From Polaromonas sp. (GTDB lineage Bacteria; Pseudomonadota; Gammaproteobacteria; Burkholderiales; Burkholderiaceae_C): a stretch of 64,000 nt of DNA. The stretch is taken from contig NZ_JAUYEY010000027.1 in NCBI RefSeq assembly GCF_030689685.1, positions 62,001 through 126,000 of the forward strand, in the 5' to 3' direction. Shown one piece after another: positions 1 to 8,278 of the stretch (position 1 is the stretch's first letter; each line of letters opens with the position of its first letter). The position numbers and the translations under genes were made by a program. The notes beneath the pieces were generated by a model. It was given only the letters and a program-made list of their open reading frames with translations, ran no database searches and had not been told where the DNA came from.

Positions 1-923
1 GCTGCGGTTTCCGGGGCAATTACGCCCTCAATTTCACCGTTGCCAAAGTTCGAGCCGTTTTTGGACATTTTCTTGGCCACGCCATAACTCATGAAGGATG
101 CCGGGGTTGCGCCACCGGGTGTGATGCCCATCCAGATGCCGATCAACGAGCTTCTGAGTGAGGTTGCCCAGTACTTCGGTAGCTTCTTCCAGGTCTGAAA
201 CACCACCTTGGCATTGATTTTGGCCGCCTTGCCGGAAAAGGCCAGGCCTTCTTCCATCGACAGCAGAATTTCACCGATTCCAAACAAGCCGATGACGGCA
301 ATCAGGAAGTCGAAGCCACGCATCAGATCGGGAATGCCAAAGGTCAGGCGTAACTGGCCGGTGACGGTATCCATGCCGACGGCGGCCAATGCAAAGCCGA
401 TACACATGGAAGCCAGAATCTTGAAGGGGGAACCCTTGCCCATGCCGACGAAGCTGCAGAAAGTCAGCAAGTACACCGCGAAGAACTCGGGCGGACCAAA
501 TTGAAGCGCAAAACCGGCCACCATGGGCGCCAGAAAGGTGATCATCACCACGGCGACAAAAGCGCCAATGAACGACGAGGTAAATGCCGTTGTCAGTGCC
601 TCGCCAGCGCGCCCGTCCTGGGCCATGGGGTAGCCGTCAAAAGTGGTCGCAACCGACCAGGGTTCGCCCGGAATGTTGAACAGAATCGAGGTGATGGCGC
701 CCCCGAACAAGGCGCCCCAGTAAATACACGACAGCATGATGATTGCCGAGGTCGGCGGCATGGTGAAGGTCAGGGGCAGCAAGATGGCCACGCCGTTGGC
801 GCCGCCCAGACCCGGCAGTACCCCGATCAGGACGCCAAGAATGATGCCCACAAACATCAGGAGGATGTTCATCGGCGTCAGGATGACGTTGAATCCGTGA
901 AAAAGCGCGTTTAGTTCGTCCAT
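1..923 (-). CDS. tctA: Tripartite tricarboxylate transporter large permease TctA (C-terminus cut off by window edge)
   Basis: Large membrane subunit of a TctABC secondary transporter, which takes up carboxylates delivered by a periplasmic Bug/TctC protein. Reading the minus strand from the ATG at 923 gives about 307 codons with no stop before the edge; family members are about 500 residues, so the C-terminal 40 percent is missing. The protein has long hydrophobic helices and the family's glycine-rich motifs, including VLPGLGGANGVAILLPLTF near residue 38 and the later TPGGATPASFMSYG. It lies 48 bases downstream of tctB in the order tctC-tctB-tctA, so the three are probably co-transcribed. The family is clear; the substrate cannot be read from sequence. 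Confidence 0.93.
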   Translation of the reverse strand, partial: MDELNALFHGFNVILTPMNILLMFVGIILGVLIGVLPGLGGANGVAILLPLTFTMPPTSAIIMLSCIYWGALFGGAITSILFNIPGEPWSVATTFDGYPMAQDGRAGEALTTAFTSSFIGAFVAVVMITFLAPMVAGFALQFGPPEFFAVYLLTFCSFVGMGKGSPFKILASMCIGFALAAVGMDTVTGQLRLTFGIPDLMRGFDFLIAVIGLFGIGEILLSMEEGLAFSGKAAKINAKVVFQTWKKLPKYWATSLRSSLIGIWMGITPGGATPASFMSYGVAKKMSKNGSNFGNGEIEGVIAPETA

Positions 924-970
924 GGAAGTTGTCAGTCTTTAAAGTTTCGGTGGGCTGGCGCTGGCTCGGC

Positions 971-1492
971 TTAGTAGCCGAGGAAACTCAAGGGGTCCAG
1001 GTTGCCCTTGAACAAGGGAACCCTGAACCAGACCTCGAACATGAAGAAAAACAGCGTGTTCACGATCAGTGCTGCAATGACGCTCTTGATCGGGGAGAAC
1101 TTGCCCAGAATAATCATGAACAAGGCAATGTAGATAGCTGAGGCCACGTAGAGCCCTACGAACTGAACGGCCAGTACATAAACCAAAGCCGGTAAGAATA
1201 CGGAGAGCACACGTTTGAGCTGCTCGCTATCGACAAATATCTCGGTGTTCCGGTTCTTTCCAAGCAAGGCCTGATAAATGATGCCAGCACCTGAAATGCT
1301 CAGCACGATTCCGATGTAAAAAGGGAAGTAGCCGGCACCCGGCCCGTCGGTGGTCCAGCCAGCGCCCAGCGCCCAGCTATTGACAACGACCACAACACCC
1401 ATGACGAGAACGCAAAGAGCGACGATCGCTTCGATGACATTGGTGGCGACGCCCGTGCGATGCTTCGCACCGGATTCTTGGTTTGGCTCCAT
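971..1492 (-). CDS. tctB: Tripartite tricarboxylate transporter small subunit TctB
   Basis: Small membrane subunit of the TctABC transporter, about 173 residues with four predicted hydrophobic segments (residues about 20-40, 55-75, 95-115 and 130-155), as usual for TctB. I chose the ATG at 1492 because GGAG lies seven bases before it; an upstream in-frame ATG at 1558 would add 22 polar residues and has no ribosome site. It sits between tctC and tctA, the usual order for this family, with about 100 bases from tctC and 48 to tctA. TctB is poorly conserved, so the call rests on topology plus context. Confidence 0.88.
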   Translation of the reverse strand: MEPNQESGAKHRTGVATNVIEAIVALCVLVMGVVVVVNSWALGAGWTTDGPGAGYFPFYIGIVLSISGAGIIYQALLGKNRNTEIFVDSEQLKRVLSVFLPALVYVLAVQFVGLYVASAIYIALFMIILGKFSPIKSVIAALIVNTLFFFMFEVWFRVPLFKGNLDPLSFLGY

Positions 1493-1595
1493 GAGCAACT
1501 CCGTTGGATGTAAGTGCCCCGGAACAGGGCGAACTTGAATTGAGTGCCGGGTCGGCAAACTGCCGCCCGGCGAGAACTCCCGAAAGGAGATTCTT

Positions 1596-2606
1596 TTATT
1601 TAGCGAGGAAGCCGGCTTCTTTCATCAGCTCGCGATGGCGCTGCTCGGCAGATCCCAGCCATTTGGTATATTCATCGCCGGACATGGCGGTCTGATTGAA
1701 GGCACCGGTTTCCATATAGGCTTTCCAATCGGGGGTCTCGCGGACCTTCTTCAGCATGTTGCTGTAGAACTCAAGCTGGTCTTTGGAGACGCCGGGCGCC
1801 ATGAAAATGCCGCGCAGCATGGTGTAACTGGTCGGCACGCCGGATTCCTTGCAGGTCGGAAGGTCGGCCCACGACTGCGTATCGGTGACCTTGGCCGTAT
1901 AGGCCATCCGCTTGTCGTCGAACACACACAGCGCGCGCAGTTTGCCGGCACGCCACTGGGCCACGGCCTCAATCGGGTTGTTCACTGTGGAATCCACGTG
2001 CTTGCCCGCCAGTTGCACCGCCACTTCGCCGCCGCCCTTGTACGGCACGTAGATGAATTTGGTGCCAGTGGCCTGCTCGATGCCAACAGTGATGATCTGA
2101 TCTTCCTGCTTGGAGCCAGTGCCGCCCATCTTGATCTTGCTTGGACCTGCGGCCTTGACAGCGGCCAGATACTCCTTGGCGGTCTTGGCTGGATTTTCTG
2201 CATTGACCCACAACACAAACTGGTCGAGCGCCATCATGGACACTGGCGTCATGTCGCGCCAGTTGAAGGGGACGCCTGTCGCCATCGGGGTGGTGAACAG
2301 ATTGGACAAGGTGATGATGATCTTGTGTGGATCCCCCTTGGAGCCCTTGACTTCGAGAAAGCCCTCGGCACCAGCGCCGCCAGATTTGTTCACCACGATC
2401 AGCGGCTCTTTCATCAGTTTGTGTTTGATGACGATGCCCTGGATCAGTCGCGCCATCTGGTCGGCGCCGCCACCCGTGCCTGCTGGTACAACGAACTCAA
2501 CCGGCTTGGTGGGCTCCCAGGCGGCATGGGCTGATCCGATGGCCATCACCGCGATGGCCGCAGCCATGGCGAGGCTGCTTTTGATGGTGGAAAATTTGGT
2601 TTTCAT
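1596..2606 (-). CDS. tctC: Bug-family (TctC) periplasmic solute-binding protein
   Basis: Periplasmic binding protein that captures a carboxylate and presents it to TctAB. The 336-residue product starts with a signal peptide (MKTKFS, hydrophobic stretch, cleavage after SAHA near residue 29). It has the Bug motif FVVPAGTGGGADQMARLI near residues 38-55 and later VPYKGGGEVAVQLAGKHVD, which belong to the ligand-binding loops. A good AGGAGA ribosome site precedes the ATG. It is the first gene of the minus-strand tct operon, so its upstream region (2607-2931) should carry the operon promoter. Bug ligands vary widely and cannot be assigned here. Confidence 0.93.
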   Translation of the reverse strand: MKTKFSTIKSSLAMAAAIAVMAIGSAHAAWEPTKPVEFVVPAGTGGGADQMARLIQGIVIKHKLMKEPLIVVNKSGGAGAEGFLEVKGSKGDPHKIIITLSNLFTTPMATGVPFNWRDMTPVSMMALDQFVLWVNAENPAKTAKEYLAAVKAAGPSKIKMGGTGSKQEDQIITVGIEQATGTKFIYVPYKGGGEVAVQLAGKHVDSTVNNPIEAVAQWRAGKLRALCVFDDKRMAYTAKVTDTQSWADLPTCKESGVPTSYTMLRGIFMAPGVSKDQLEFYSNMLKKVRETPDWKAYMETGAFNQTAMSGDEYTKWLGSAEQRHRELMKEAGFLAK

Positions 2607-2715
2607 TGCGTTGTCTCCTGTGTTGGGTAACTCGGATTGAGGCTGGAACTTCTTGTTGACTTCCTAGCCAGAACGTATCACACCGGTATGGTCTTACCAA
2701 GTAGATTAAAAACTC

Positions 2716-2729
2716 TTGACGAGGGTCAA
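2716..2729. promoter_or_regulatory. FNR/CRP-type dyad (TTGAC-N4-GTCAA), copy 1
   Basis: TTGAC GAGG GTCAA lies between tctC (minus) and the exported-protein gene (plus). The spacing and half-sites match FNR/DNR-family operators (TTGAT-N4-ATCAA and variants). The rest of 2607-2931 shows no gene. Binding is inferred. Confidence 0.4.
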
Positions 2730-2836
2730 GTTTGCCCAATTTTCGATCCGCGCTAGGGTTTGTCCGGGGGCGTTGCGCGTGTGTTTTTCTGCGTAGCCCG
2801 TATGGATTCGTGGGAGCATCCTCCTCCTCTCGAATA

Positions 2837-2850
2837 TTGACCAGGGTCAA
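2837..2850. promoter_or_regulatory. FNR/CRP-type dyad (TTGAC-N4-GTCAA), copy 2
   Basis: TTGAC CAGG GTCAA, 121 bases from the first dyad and with the same half-sites, about 80 bases before the ATG at 2932. The repetition of the same 5-4-5 palindrome in a single divergent intergenic region supports a real operator pair. Confidence 0.4.
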
Positions 2851-2931
2851 GAGGCCGCTGTTGATCGATCAGTAGACTGGTTTCGTTTTGTGACGTTGAC
2901 AAAATATCGGCATTAAATTTAGGCGGAAACC

Positions 2932-3825
2932 ATGAAAAAGCTCTTGTCGGCTGGTCTGTTTTTATGCAACCTGGGTGCCCATGCGCAATCGTGTGAAGGA
3001 GGGCTTTATCTGAATCCCCAAGTCATTCGCGGTGAAGGCTCCTCCCAAACCGAAAGCGCGTTGCGCGAGCTCATCGATTTTGTTCGGCCCACTGGCTTGT
3101 CGGTCACGCCGGTTCTCAATATCAAGGAAACGCAAGACGTTCTTACCGCCGTGAAAAAATCCGTGCCGCCGTGCTGGGTGTACGGCAACCCGGTGGTCGG
3201 TCTGGCCTCGGGCTACCGCCCGGTGGCGATCAATGTGGACCCGATCCAGTCAGCCGTATTGATTTTGGCCGACATCGGCACCGTGAAGGACGGCAAGCCC
3301 GTGGAGTTGAAGTCGCTGCCGCCCGAGCAGCAAGCCAAGGTACTGGCCAAGCTCAAAACCACGAGCTGCTTTGGCATGAAAAGCGGCGTGACCACCTCGC
3401 TCGTGAAGGCTGAGAATTTCTGCGGGACGGTGGTGGAGGTCATTCCCCAACAAGGCCTGGGACAGAGCTACCTGCCGACCAAGGCCGCTTTTCACTGGCA
3501 GGCAGATCGTTGGGTGGGTCTGATCACCCGTCTTCAGTCTGCCCAGGCTACCACCATGAAGAACCATCATGGAACGGATGAGCGAATTCACATGGCTGAA
3601 CTTGTTGTTGTGCCGGCGACCCATGCCAGCTGGGGGTATGGCATCTATGTGCACCCCAATGCGCCGGCGGATGCCGTGAAAAAAGCGGCCACGCAATTTA
3701 AGTCCCTGAAAACCACCAGCCCCCTGCTGCTCAAGGCCCTGGACCTGGGGGGCAAGTATGAGTTCGCAACGCCTTCTGATGCAGCAGTTCAGGCGATGAA
3801 AAAATCGCTGGCCACGGGACCCTGA
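2932..3825 (+). CDS. Exported protein resembling PhnD/SsuA-type periplasmic binding proteins
   Basis: A 297-residue product with a signal peptide (MKKLLSAGLFLCNLGAHAQS; predicted cleavage after AHA), so it is probably periplasmic. The mature part, with LRELIDFVRPTGLSVTPVLN followed by repeated small-residue strands (YGNPVVGLASGYRPVAIN), looks like the type 2 periplasmic-binding fold of the PhnD/SsuA/transferrin group, but I see no diagnostic ligand motif. Four cysteines (near residues 21, 81, 144 and 164) could form disulfides. No membrane permease lies beside it, so it is not an obvious ABC-transporter component; it is divergent from tctC and convergent with the ketopantoate-reductase-like gene. 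Confidence 0.6.
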   Translation: MKKLLSAGLFLCNLGAHAQSCEGGLYLNPQVIRGEGSSQTESALRELIDFVRPTGLSVTPVLNIKETQDVLTAVKKSVPPCWVYGNPVVGLASGYRPVAINVDPIQSAVLILADIGTVKDGKPVELKSLPPEQQAKVLAKLKTTSCFGMKSGVTTSLVKAENFCGTVVEVIPQQGLGQSYLPTKAAFHWQADRWVGLITRLQSAQATTMKNHHGTDERIHMAELVVVPATHASWGYGIYVHPNAPADAVKKAATQFKSLKTTSPLLLKALDLGGKYEFATPSDAAVQAMKKSLATGP

Positions 3826-3855
3826 TTGCGCCGGGGATCGTTGGCTGCGTCCTGT

Positions 3856-4866
3856 TCAGGCGGCGAGTTGAAGTCGCACTTGCCCACTTTCTTCATGCAT
3901 GGTTCGGGCCAGCAGCTTGACCAAGGCATACAGCGTGTCGATATGTGGTGTAGGTGTCTGTGTCAGTCGGCCGAGTTCCACCACGGAGCCGACCAGGGCA
4001 TCAATCTCCGGCGCCCGCCCGGCCTCGATGTCCTGCAGCATGGAGGTCTTGTGTTTGCCCACCTTCTCGGCGCCTGCAATGCGTTTTTCAAGTGTCAGGC
4101 GAAATTCAATGCCCAGCTTATGGGCGACCTCTTGCGCTTCGCGCATCATACTGGCTGCGAGCTCGCGTGACAGTGGGAATTGGCAGATGTCCTGCAAGGT
4201 GGAGTGGGTCAGGCTGCTGATGGGATTGAAGGTGAGATTGCCCCAGAGCTTGAGCCAGATCTCTGAGCGGATGTTGTCAAGCACCGGTGCCTTGAAGCCT
4301 GCCTTGGCAAAACATTCGGAGATGCGCGTGACCCGCTCACTGGCCGTGCCGTCGAGTTCGCCGACCGGAAAGCGATCACCCTCGATGTGCCTGACGACGC
4401 CCGGCGCGACCAGCTCCGATGCCGGATAAACGACGCAGCCGATCACGCGCTGCGGCGGGATTTTTTCGACCAGGATGCCGGTAGGATCCACGCTGTGCAC
4501 CTGGCTGCCCTCGAACGGCCCGCCATGCTTGTGGAAATACCAGTAAGGGATGCCGTTTTGCATGGTGACCACGGTGGTGTGTGGCCCGAACAGTTTGGGC
4601 AGGTCACCGGCCACAGCCTCGACCTGGTGCGCTTTCATCGCGAGGATCACCATGTCTTGCGGGCCGGCTTCCGCATAGTTGTTGGTGGCCTTGACACTGG
4701 CGGCGACTTGTTCGCTGCCGTCATACATGATGAGCTTCATGCCGTTTTTGCGTATAGCGTCCAGATTGGCCCCGCGCACAATGAAGGTCACGTCTTCGCC
4801 AGCCAGTGCCAGTTTCACGCCCACATAACCGCCGATGGCTCCGGCTCCAATGATTGCAATTTTCAC
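3856..4866 (-). CDS. 2-dehydropantoate 2-reductase-like protein (ApbA/PanE family)
   Basis: NAD(P)H-dependent reductase family that converts ketopantoate to pantoate; many paralogues act on other 2-oxo acids. The start is a Rossmann fold, KIAIIGAGAIGGYVG, at residues 2-16, followed by the family's later QNGIPYWY and LWGNLTFNPIS motifs with the conserved Lys/Asn region. I chose the GTG at 4866 because GAGGAG lies seven bases upstream; a TTG at 4881 would overlap that site. It follows the fumarylacetoacetase-type gene by 21 bases, so the pair looks like a catabolic operon rather than pantothenate synthesis. The real substrate is unknown. Confidence 0.82.
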   Translation of the reverse strand: MKIAIIGAGAIGGYVGVKLALAGEDVTFIVRGANLDAIRKNGMKLIMYDGSEQVAASVKATNNYAEAGPQDMVILAMKAHQVEAVAGDLPKLFGPHTTVVTMQNGIPYWYFHKHGGPFEGSQVHSVDPTGILVEKIPPQRVIGCVVYPASELVAPGVVRHIEGDRFPVGELDGTASERVTRISECFAKAGFKAPVLDNIRSEIWLKLWGNLTFNPISSLTHSTLQDICQFPLSRELAASMMREAQEVAHKLGIEFRLTLEKRIAGAEKVGKHKTSMLQDIEAGRAPEIDALVGSVVELGRLTQTPTPHIDTLYALVKLLARTMHEESGQVRLQLAA

Positions 4867-4887
4867 ACCTGTTCTCCTCAAAAATTG

Positions 4888-5655
4888 TTACTCAAAACGG
4901 TTGCTGAGCTTGCCAATCCCAGCAATCTCCACCGATATGGTGCTTCCCGGTTTCATGGATCCGACGCCCACCGATGTACCGCAGAGGATGATGTCGCCCG
5001 CGTACAAGGTGATGTCCTGAGAAATCAGGTTGACCAGTTGTTGCACCGAAAAACGCATGTCGCTGATCGGATAGTCCTGGCGCACTTCTCCGTTGAGCAG
5101 GGTCCTGACCACCAGTTTCAGCGGGTCCAGGCCGGTGGCCACCACCGGACCGAACGGGCAAAAGGTGTCAAAGCCCTTGGCCCGCACCCACTGGGCAAAT
5201 GATGCGTCGCGGTTCAGGATGTCGGCGACCGTCACGTCGTTGGCGCAGGTGTAGCCAAACACATGCTCGAGCGCTTCAGGCTCCGACACCTGCTTGCAGG
5301 TCTTGCCGATGACGATGCCCAACTCACCTTCAAAAACTACTTTACCGTCGCAAGGAGGTTTGCGGATGGTGTCGCCGTGCGCCAGATAGGAGTTCGGGGA
5401 TTTGATCAGGTACAGCGGCTCGGTAGGAACGGGCAGATTGAGTTTTTCGCCCAGCGCGTGGAAGTTGTTCCACAGGGCGATGACCTTGGTGGGTTGAACC
5501 GGTGTCAGCAATTCCACATCGGCCAGTGGTACCAGGCGCTTGGTCGGGACGGCGCGGACGAACATGTCGCCTTCGCAAACCCGGACCAGCTCGCCCTGCA
5601 GCATCCCGAAACGAACGGACTGGCCTTCCCTGAAACGCACCCAATGATTTGTCAT
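4888..5655 (-). CDS. Fumarylacetoacetate hydrolase (FAH) family protein
   Basis: A 255-residue FAH-fold protein; the family includes hydrolases, hydratases and decarboxylases of 2-oxo acids with a divalent metal. Visible family motifs are IALWNNFHALGEKLN (N-domain end), YLIKSPNSYLAHGDTI, VVFEGELGIVIGK with metal-binding glutamates, GYTCANDVTVADIL, and the C-terminal GDIILCGTSVGVGSMKPG. It is in one minus-strand unit with the 126-residue gene upstream (9 bases) and the ApbA/PanE-like gene downstream (21 bases), all divergent from a LysR regulator. Context suggests degradation of a carboxylic acid; the exact reaction is not determined. Confidence 0.88.
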   Translation of the reverse strand: MTNHWVRFREGQSVRFGMLQGELVRVCEGDMFVRAVPTKRLVPLADVELLTPVQPTKVIALWNNFHALGEKLNLPVPTEPLYLIKSPNSYLAHGDTIRKPPCDGKVVFEGELGIVIGKTCKQVSEPEALEHVFGYTCANDVTVADILNRDASFAQWVRAKGFDTFCPFGPVVATGLDPLKLVVRTLLNGEVRQDYPISDMRFSVQQLVNLISQDITLYAGDIILCGTSVGVGSMKPGSTISVEIAGIGKLSNRFE

Positions 5656-5664
5656 CCCGTGCTT

Positions 5665-6045
5665 TCAGGTCAGTGCACTTGTCGCCACCCGGTGCGCGGG
5701 CGCGCCGGACGATGCGTGGTGCCGTGCAGCCGAAGGCATGTGCGAGGCGCCGGTCCGGCCGTAAGAGGCTGGAGACGTCCGGTGACCCATGCTCGCATAA
5801 CAGCGGGCTTGGGTGGTTTCGATGGCGCCGACCAGAAACTCGGCTTCGTAAGCTCGCAACAAGTGTGATTGCTCGGTTTCCAGGTAGATACGCACGCCAT
5901 CACGGCCATGGACTTGCAGGCGGGCATAGGTGGCGGCATTCCAGTACCAGGTCAGGCCCAGTTCCTCGAACGCGGCGTTGTAGGCGTGGCGGTGGGCTTC
6001 GGCGGCCTGGCCGACGGCGGTCTGGGAAAGCAGGGCATTGAGCAT
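5665..6045 (-). CDS. Hypothetical protein, 126 aa
   Basis: A soluble-looking 126-residue protein that I do not recognise. The ATG at 6045 has GAAGAGAA just upstream; an in-frame extension back to 6303 would run through the LysR promoter and into lysR itself and is rejected. Residues 1-80 look folded and helical (AYNAAFEELGLTWYWNAATY, then VRIYLETEQSHLLRAYEAEF), while the last 40 residues are rich in Ser, Ala and His and low in order. It is the first gene of the operon with the FAH and ApbA/PanE-like enzymes and is divergent from the LysR gene, so it is probably controlled by that regulator. Confidence 0.6.
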   Translation of the reverse strand: MLNALLSQTAVGQAAEAHRHAYNAAFEELGLTWYWNAATYARLQVHGRDGVRIYLETEQSHLLRAYEAEFLVGAIETTQARCYASMGHRTSPASYGRTGASHMPSAARHHASSGAPAHRVATSALT

Positions 6046-6131
6046 GGCAGTTCTCTTCGTGGTGTGGCGTTCTGGTCGACGTGACGGCTGCTTTTGCGCC
6101 GGGCTTGAACGCAAATGTAGGGAAAAAATAT

Positions 6132-6180
6132 GATTAGCGATAGTTAAAGTATTTGATACTATTGATAACTTATGAGTTAT
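6132..6180. promoter_or_regulatory. AT-rich divergent promoter with dyad, likely LysR site
   Basis: The gap between the 126-aa gene and lysR is strikingly AT-rich against the GC-rich background. It holds the perfect dyad AGTAT-TTG-ATACT (6148-6160) inside a wider imperfect palindrome (AGTTA...TGATAACT). Such dyads in a divergent gap are typical LysR autoregulatory sites. Binding is inferred. Confidence 0.5.
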
Positions 6181-6193
6181 ATATAGGAGTAGC

Positions 6194-7144
6194 ATGAAAA
6201 ATGCGACACTGCGCCAGCTTAAGGTTTTTGAGTCAGTGGCCAGGCATCTGAGCTTTTCGAGAGCTGCTGAGGAGCTGCACCTGTCGCAACCCGCCGTCTC
6301 CATTCAGGTGAAGAAGCTGGAAGACCATGCCGGTCTTCCACTGTTCGAACAACTCGGAAAAAAAATCCACCTCACGCCTGCAGGCGTGGAAATGCTGCAC
6401 TCCAGCCGGATCATCATCCAGCAGTTCAAGGAAGTCGAAGAGGCCATGGCGCAATTCAAGGGTGTCGCAGGCGGCAAGCTGAACGTGGCCGTGATCAGCG
6501 CGGGGGACTATTTTTTACCGCGTTTGCTGGTCGAATTCGCGCGTCGCCACTCCGGGGTCACGCTTGATTTCGGGGTTTGCAACCGCGAAGAGTTGCTGAG
6601 CCAACTGGGCGACAACCTGACGGATCTGGCCATCATGGTGCGCCCGCCGCTGGGCCTGGACACGGTCAGCGAAGCCTTTGCACCCCACCCCTATGTGGTG
6701 GTGGCGGCGCCCGACCATCCGCTGGCCAGCAAAAAGCGCATCACGCTGTCGCGCCTGGCGCGTGAGCCTTTTGTGGTGCGTGAAAAAGGCTCCGACACCT
6801 GGAATTCCATGCAAGAGGGATTCGGCGCGCATCTTGCCGACCTGAATATCGCGATGGAAATCAAAAGCACGGAAACCATCAAGCAGGCGGTGATGGCGGG
6901 CATGGGCGTGAGTTTTTTGTCGGCGCACACCATCAGCCGCGAGCTGCAGGTCGGCAGCCTCAGCGTGCTTGATGTGCAAGGCTTTCCACTGATGCTGCAC
7001 TGGTATGTGGTGCACCGGCGCAACAAGCGTCTGACGCCGGTGGCCCAGGCCTTCAAGACTTTTCTGATGAGTGACGGCGGCGCGCTGATTGAGCAGACCA
7101 TCGGCTACCGGCCCAAGCCGGTGCCGGGGCGTCTCAAGAGGTGA
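6194..7144 (+). CDS. LysR-family transcriptional regulator
   Basis: A 316-residue LysR regulator: N-terminal winged helix-turn-helix (LRQLKVFESVARHLSFSRAA, then LHLSQPAVSIQVKKLE, residues about 6-50) and a C-terminal co-inducer-binding domain beginning with GGKLNVAVISAGDYFLPRLL near residue 96. The N-terminal wording is close to the CbbR subgroup, but no RuBisCO or Calvin-cycle gene is present, so I do not use that name. AGGAG lies just before the ATG. It is divergent from the FAH operon across an AT-rich gap with a dyad, its most likely target. Confidence 0.92.
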   Translation: MKNATLRQLKVFESVARHLSFSRAAEELHLSQPAVSIQVKKLEDHAGLPLFEQLGKKIHLTPAGVEMLHSSRIIIQQFKEVEEAMAQFKGVAGGKLNVAVISAGDYFLPRLLVEFARRHSGVTLDFGVCNREELLSQLGDNLTDLAIMVRPPLGLDTVSEAFAPHPYVVVAAPDHPLASKKRITLSRLAREPFVVREKGSDTWNSMQEGFGAHLADLNIAMEIKSTETIKQAVMAGMGVSFLSAHTISRELQVGSLSVLDVQGFPLMLHWYVVHRRNKRLTPVAQAFKTFLMSDGGALIEQTIGYRPKPVPGRLKR

Positions 7145-7150
7145 GCAGGC

Positions 7151-8074
7151 TCAAGGCGCCGGGCTGAAGAGCTTGCGCTCGCGCGCGAAGTCCAGCGCAT
7201 TCATCTTTGCGCCGCCTTCGGGCTTCAGTTTGAGCACCTCGATCTGTCCACCATGCGAATTGATCAGCAGTCCGGTTTCTGTCAAACCGGCCATCTCTCC
7301 AGGCTTGCCGCGGACTTCCGAAAAACCGTGCACCGGATGCTTGCGGCAGTCATAAAGCCAGACACGCGTTTCATTGAGGACCGTCCACGCGCCGGGAGCC
7401 GGGTTACAGGCGCGAATCAGGTTGTAAACCTGGTCGACGTGGTTGGCCCAGTTGATGCGCGACTCTTCCTCGTGGTACCAACCTTCGTAGCTGGCTTTCG
7501 ACTCGTCTTGCACCCGCTCCTGGTGTCGGCCCGATATGACCAGATCGGCGGCTTCAAGCAGGGCCGCCACACCCATGGGAAACAGCCTGTTGAAGTACAG
7601 CTCGCCGAGGGTTTCGTCGGGGCCGATGGCGCATGACTTCTGCAGCACCAGGGGGCCTTCGTCGAGACCATCTGTGGGCCGGAAGATGCTGATGCCGGTC
7701 CGGGTTTCGCCCAGTGCAATCGGCCAACTGATCGACGACGGTCCGCGGTGCCGGGGCAGCAGAGAGGGGTGGAACTGAATGGTGCCGCAACGGGGGATGT
7801 TGACAAAGGTTTGCGGCGCGAATTGCACCACGTAAGCCATCACACCAATGTCCGCCTGGAGGTCACGCATGGCTTGCTCGGCATAGCTGCTTTTGAGGCT
7901 GCTGAACTGGAACACCGGCAGGTGCAGGGCCTGCGCGGCCACACGCAGGGCATCGGGTTTGGCGCCGGCTTTTTCAGGCACGCAGAAAACGCCGACCACC
8001 TCGTCTCCGCGTGCCAGAAAGGCTTCCAGCGTGGCTTTGCCGAATTCTTGCTGGCCGATGAATGCAATTTTCAT
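7151..8074 (-). CDS. Formyltransferase homologous to the hydrolase domain of 10-formyltetrahydrofolate dehydrogenase
   Basis: A 307-residue formyltransferase-fold protein. It has the N10-formyl-THF motif FHPSLLPRHRG with the catalytic His, and the downstream Asp in PTDGLDEGPLVLQK. The order and wording (IGQQEFGKATLEAF, VPEKAGAKPD, RGPSSISWPIALGE, YEGWYHEEESRINW, PGAWT) follow the N-terminal hydrolase domain of animal ALDH1L1 more closely than methionyl-tRNA formyltransferase, yet no aldehyde dehydrogenase domain follows. It may hydrolyse formyl-THF or formylate another acceptor. I chose the ATG at 8074; upstream in-frame sequence is repeat DNA. It converges with lysR (6 bases apart). Confidence 0.8.
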   Translation of the reverse strand: MKIAFIGQQEFGKATLEAFLARGDEVVGVFCVPEKAGAKPDALRVAAQALHLPVFQFSSLKSSYAEQAMRDLQADIGVMAYVVQFAPQTFVNIPRCGTIQFHPSLLPRHRGPSSISWPIALGETRTGISIFRPTDGLDEGPLVLQKSCAIGPDETLGELYFNRLFPMGVAALLEAADLVISGRHQERVQDESKASYEGWYHEEESRINWANHVDQVYNLIRACNPAPGAWTVLNETRVWLYDCRKHPVHGFSEVRGKPGEMAGLTETGLLINSHGGQIEVLKLKPEGGAKMNALDFARERKLFSPAP

Positions 8075-8108
8075 GAAGGAATACCTGGGGCGGTGTGGAC
8101 TGTTTTGG

Positions 8109-8265
8109 CCTGCCGCCGGACCGCTCCAAGGCAAGGCCGCTCCCCCTCGGGGCTGATGCCTGCGGCTCCATACCTGCTTGGGCAGGTTTGGACAGGCATC
8201 AGAAGCGAAGCCTCTGGCGAGCGGCGGCCTGCAAGGTGCAGCGTCGTACACGAAGTGACAAGCGT
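8109..8265. repeat. Interspersed GC-rich repeat, family C (long copy)
   Basis: The gap between the two minus-strand genes holds CCGCCGGACCGCTCCAAGG and CTCCCCCTCGGGG at its left end and TACACGAAGTGA at its right end. The same three blocks, in the same order, occur on the minus strand of gcvP at 62519-62582. This copy has about 90 extra bases in the middle (CTGATGCC to CTGCAAGG). Confidence 0.6.
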
Positions 8266-8278
8266 GAGGGTCATATTT

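Noticed and set aside
1635-2534. 299-codon plus-strand frame opposite tctC
   Set aside because: Antisense shadow of a clear Bug-family gene, His/Gly-rich without motifs.
6194-7144. Naming the LysR regulator cbbR
   Set aside because: The N-terminus is CbbR-like, but no Calvin-cycle genes are nearby and the divergent operon is catabolic.
8075-8251. N-terminal extension of the formyltransferase-like protein (59 residues)
   Set aside because: The extra codons are repeat DNA; the fold starts exactly at MKIAFIGQQEF at 8074.
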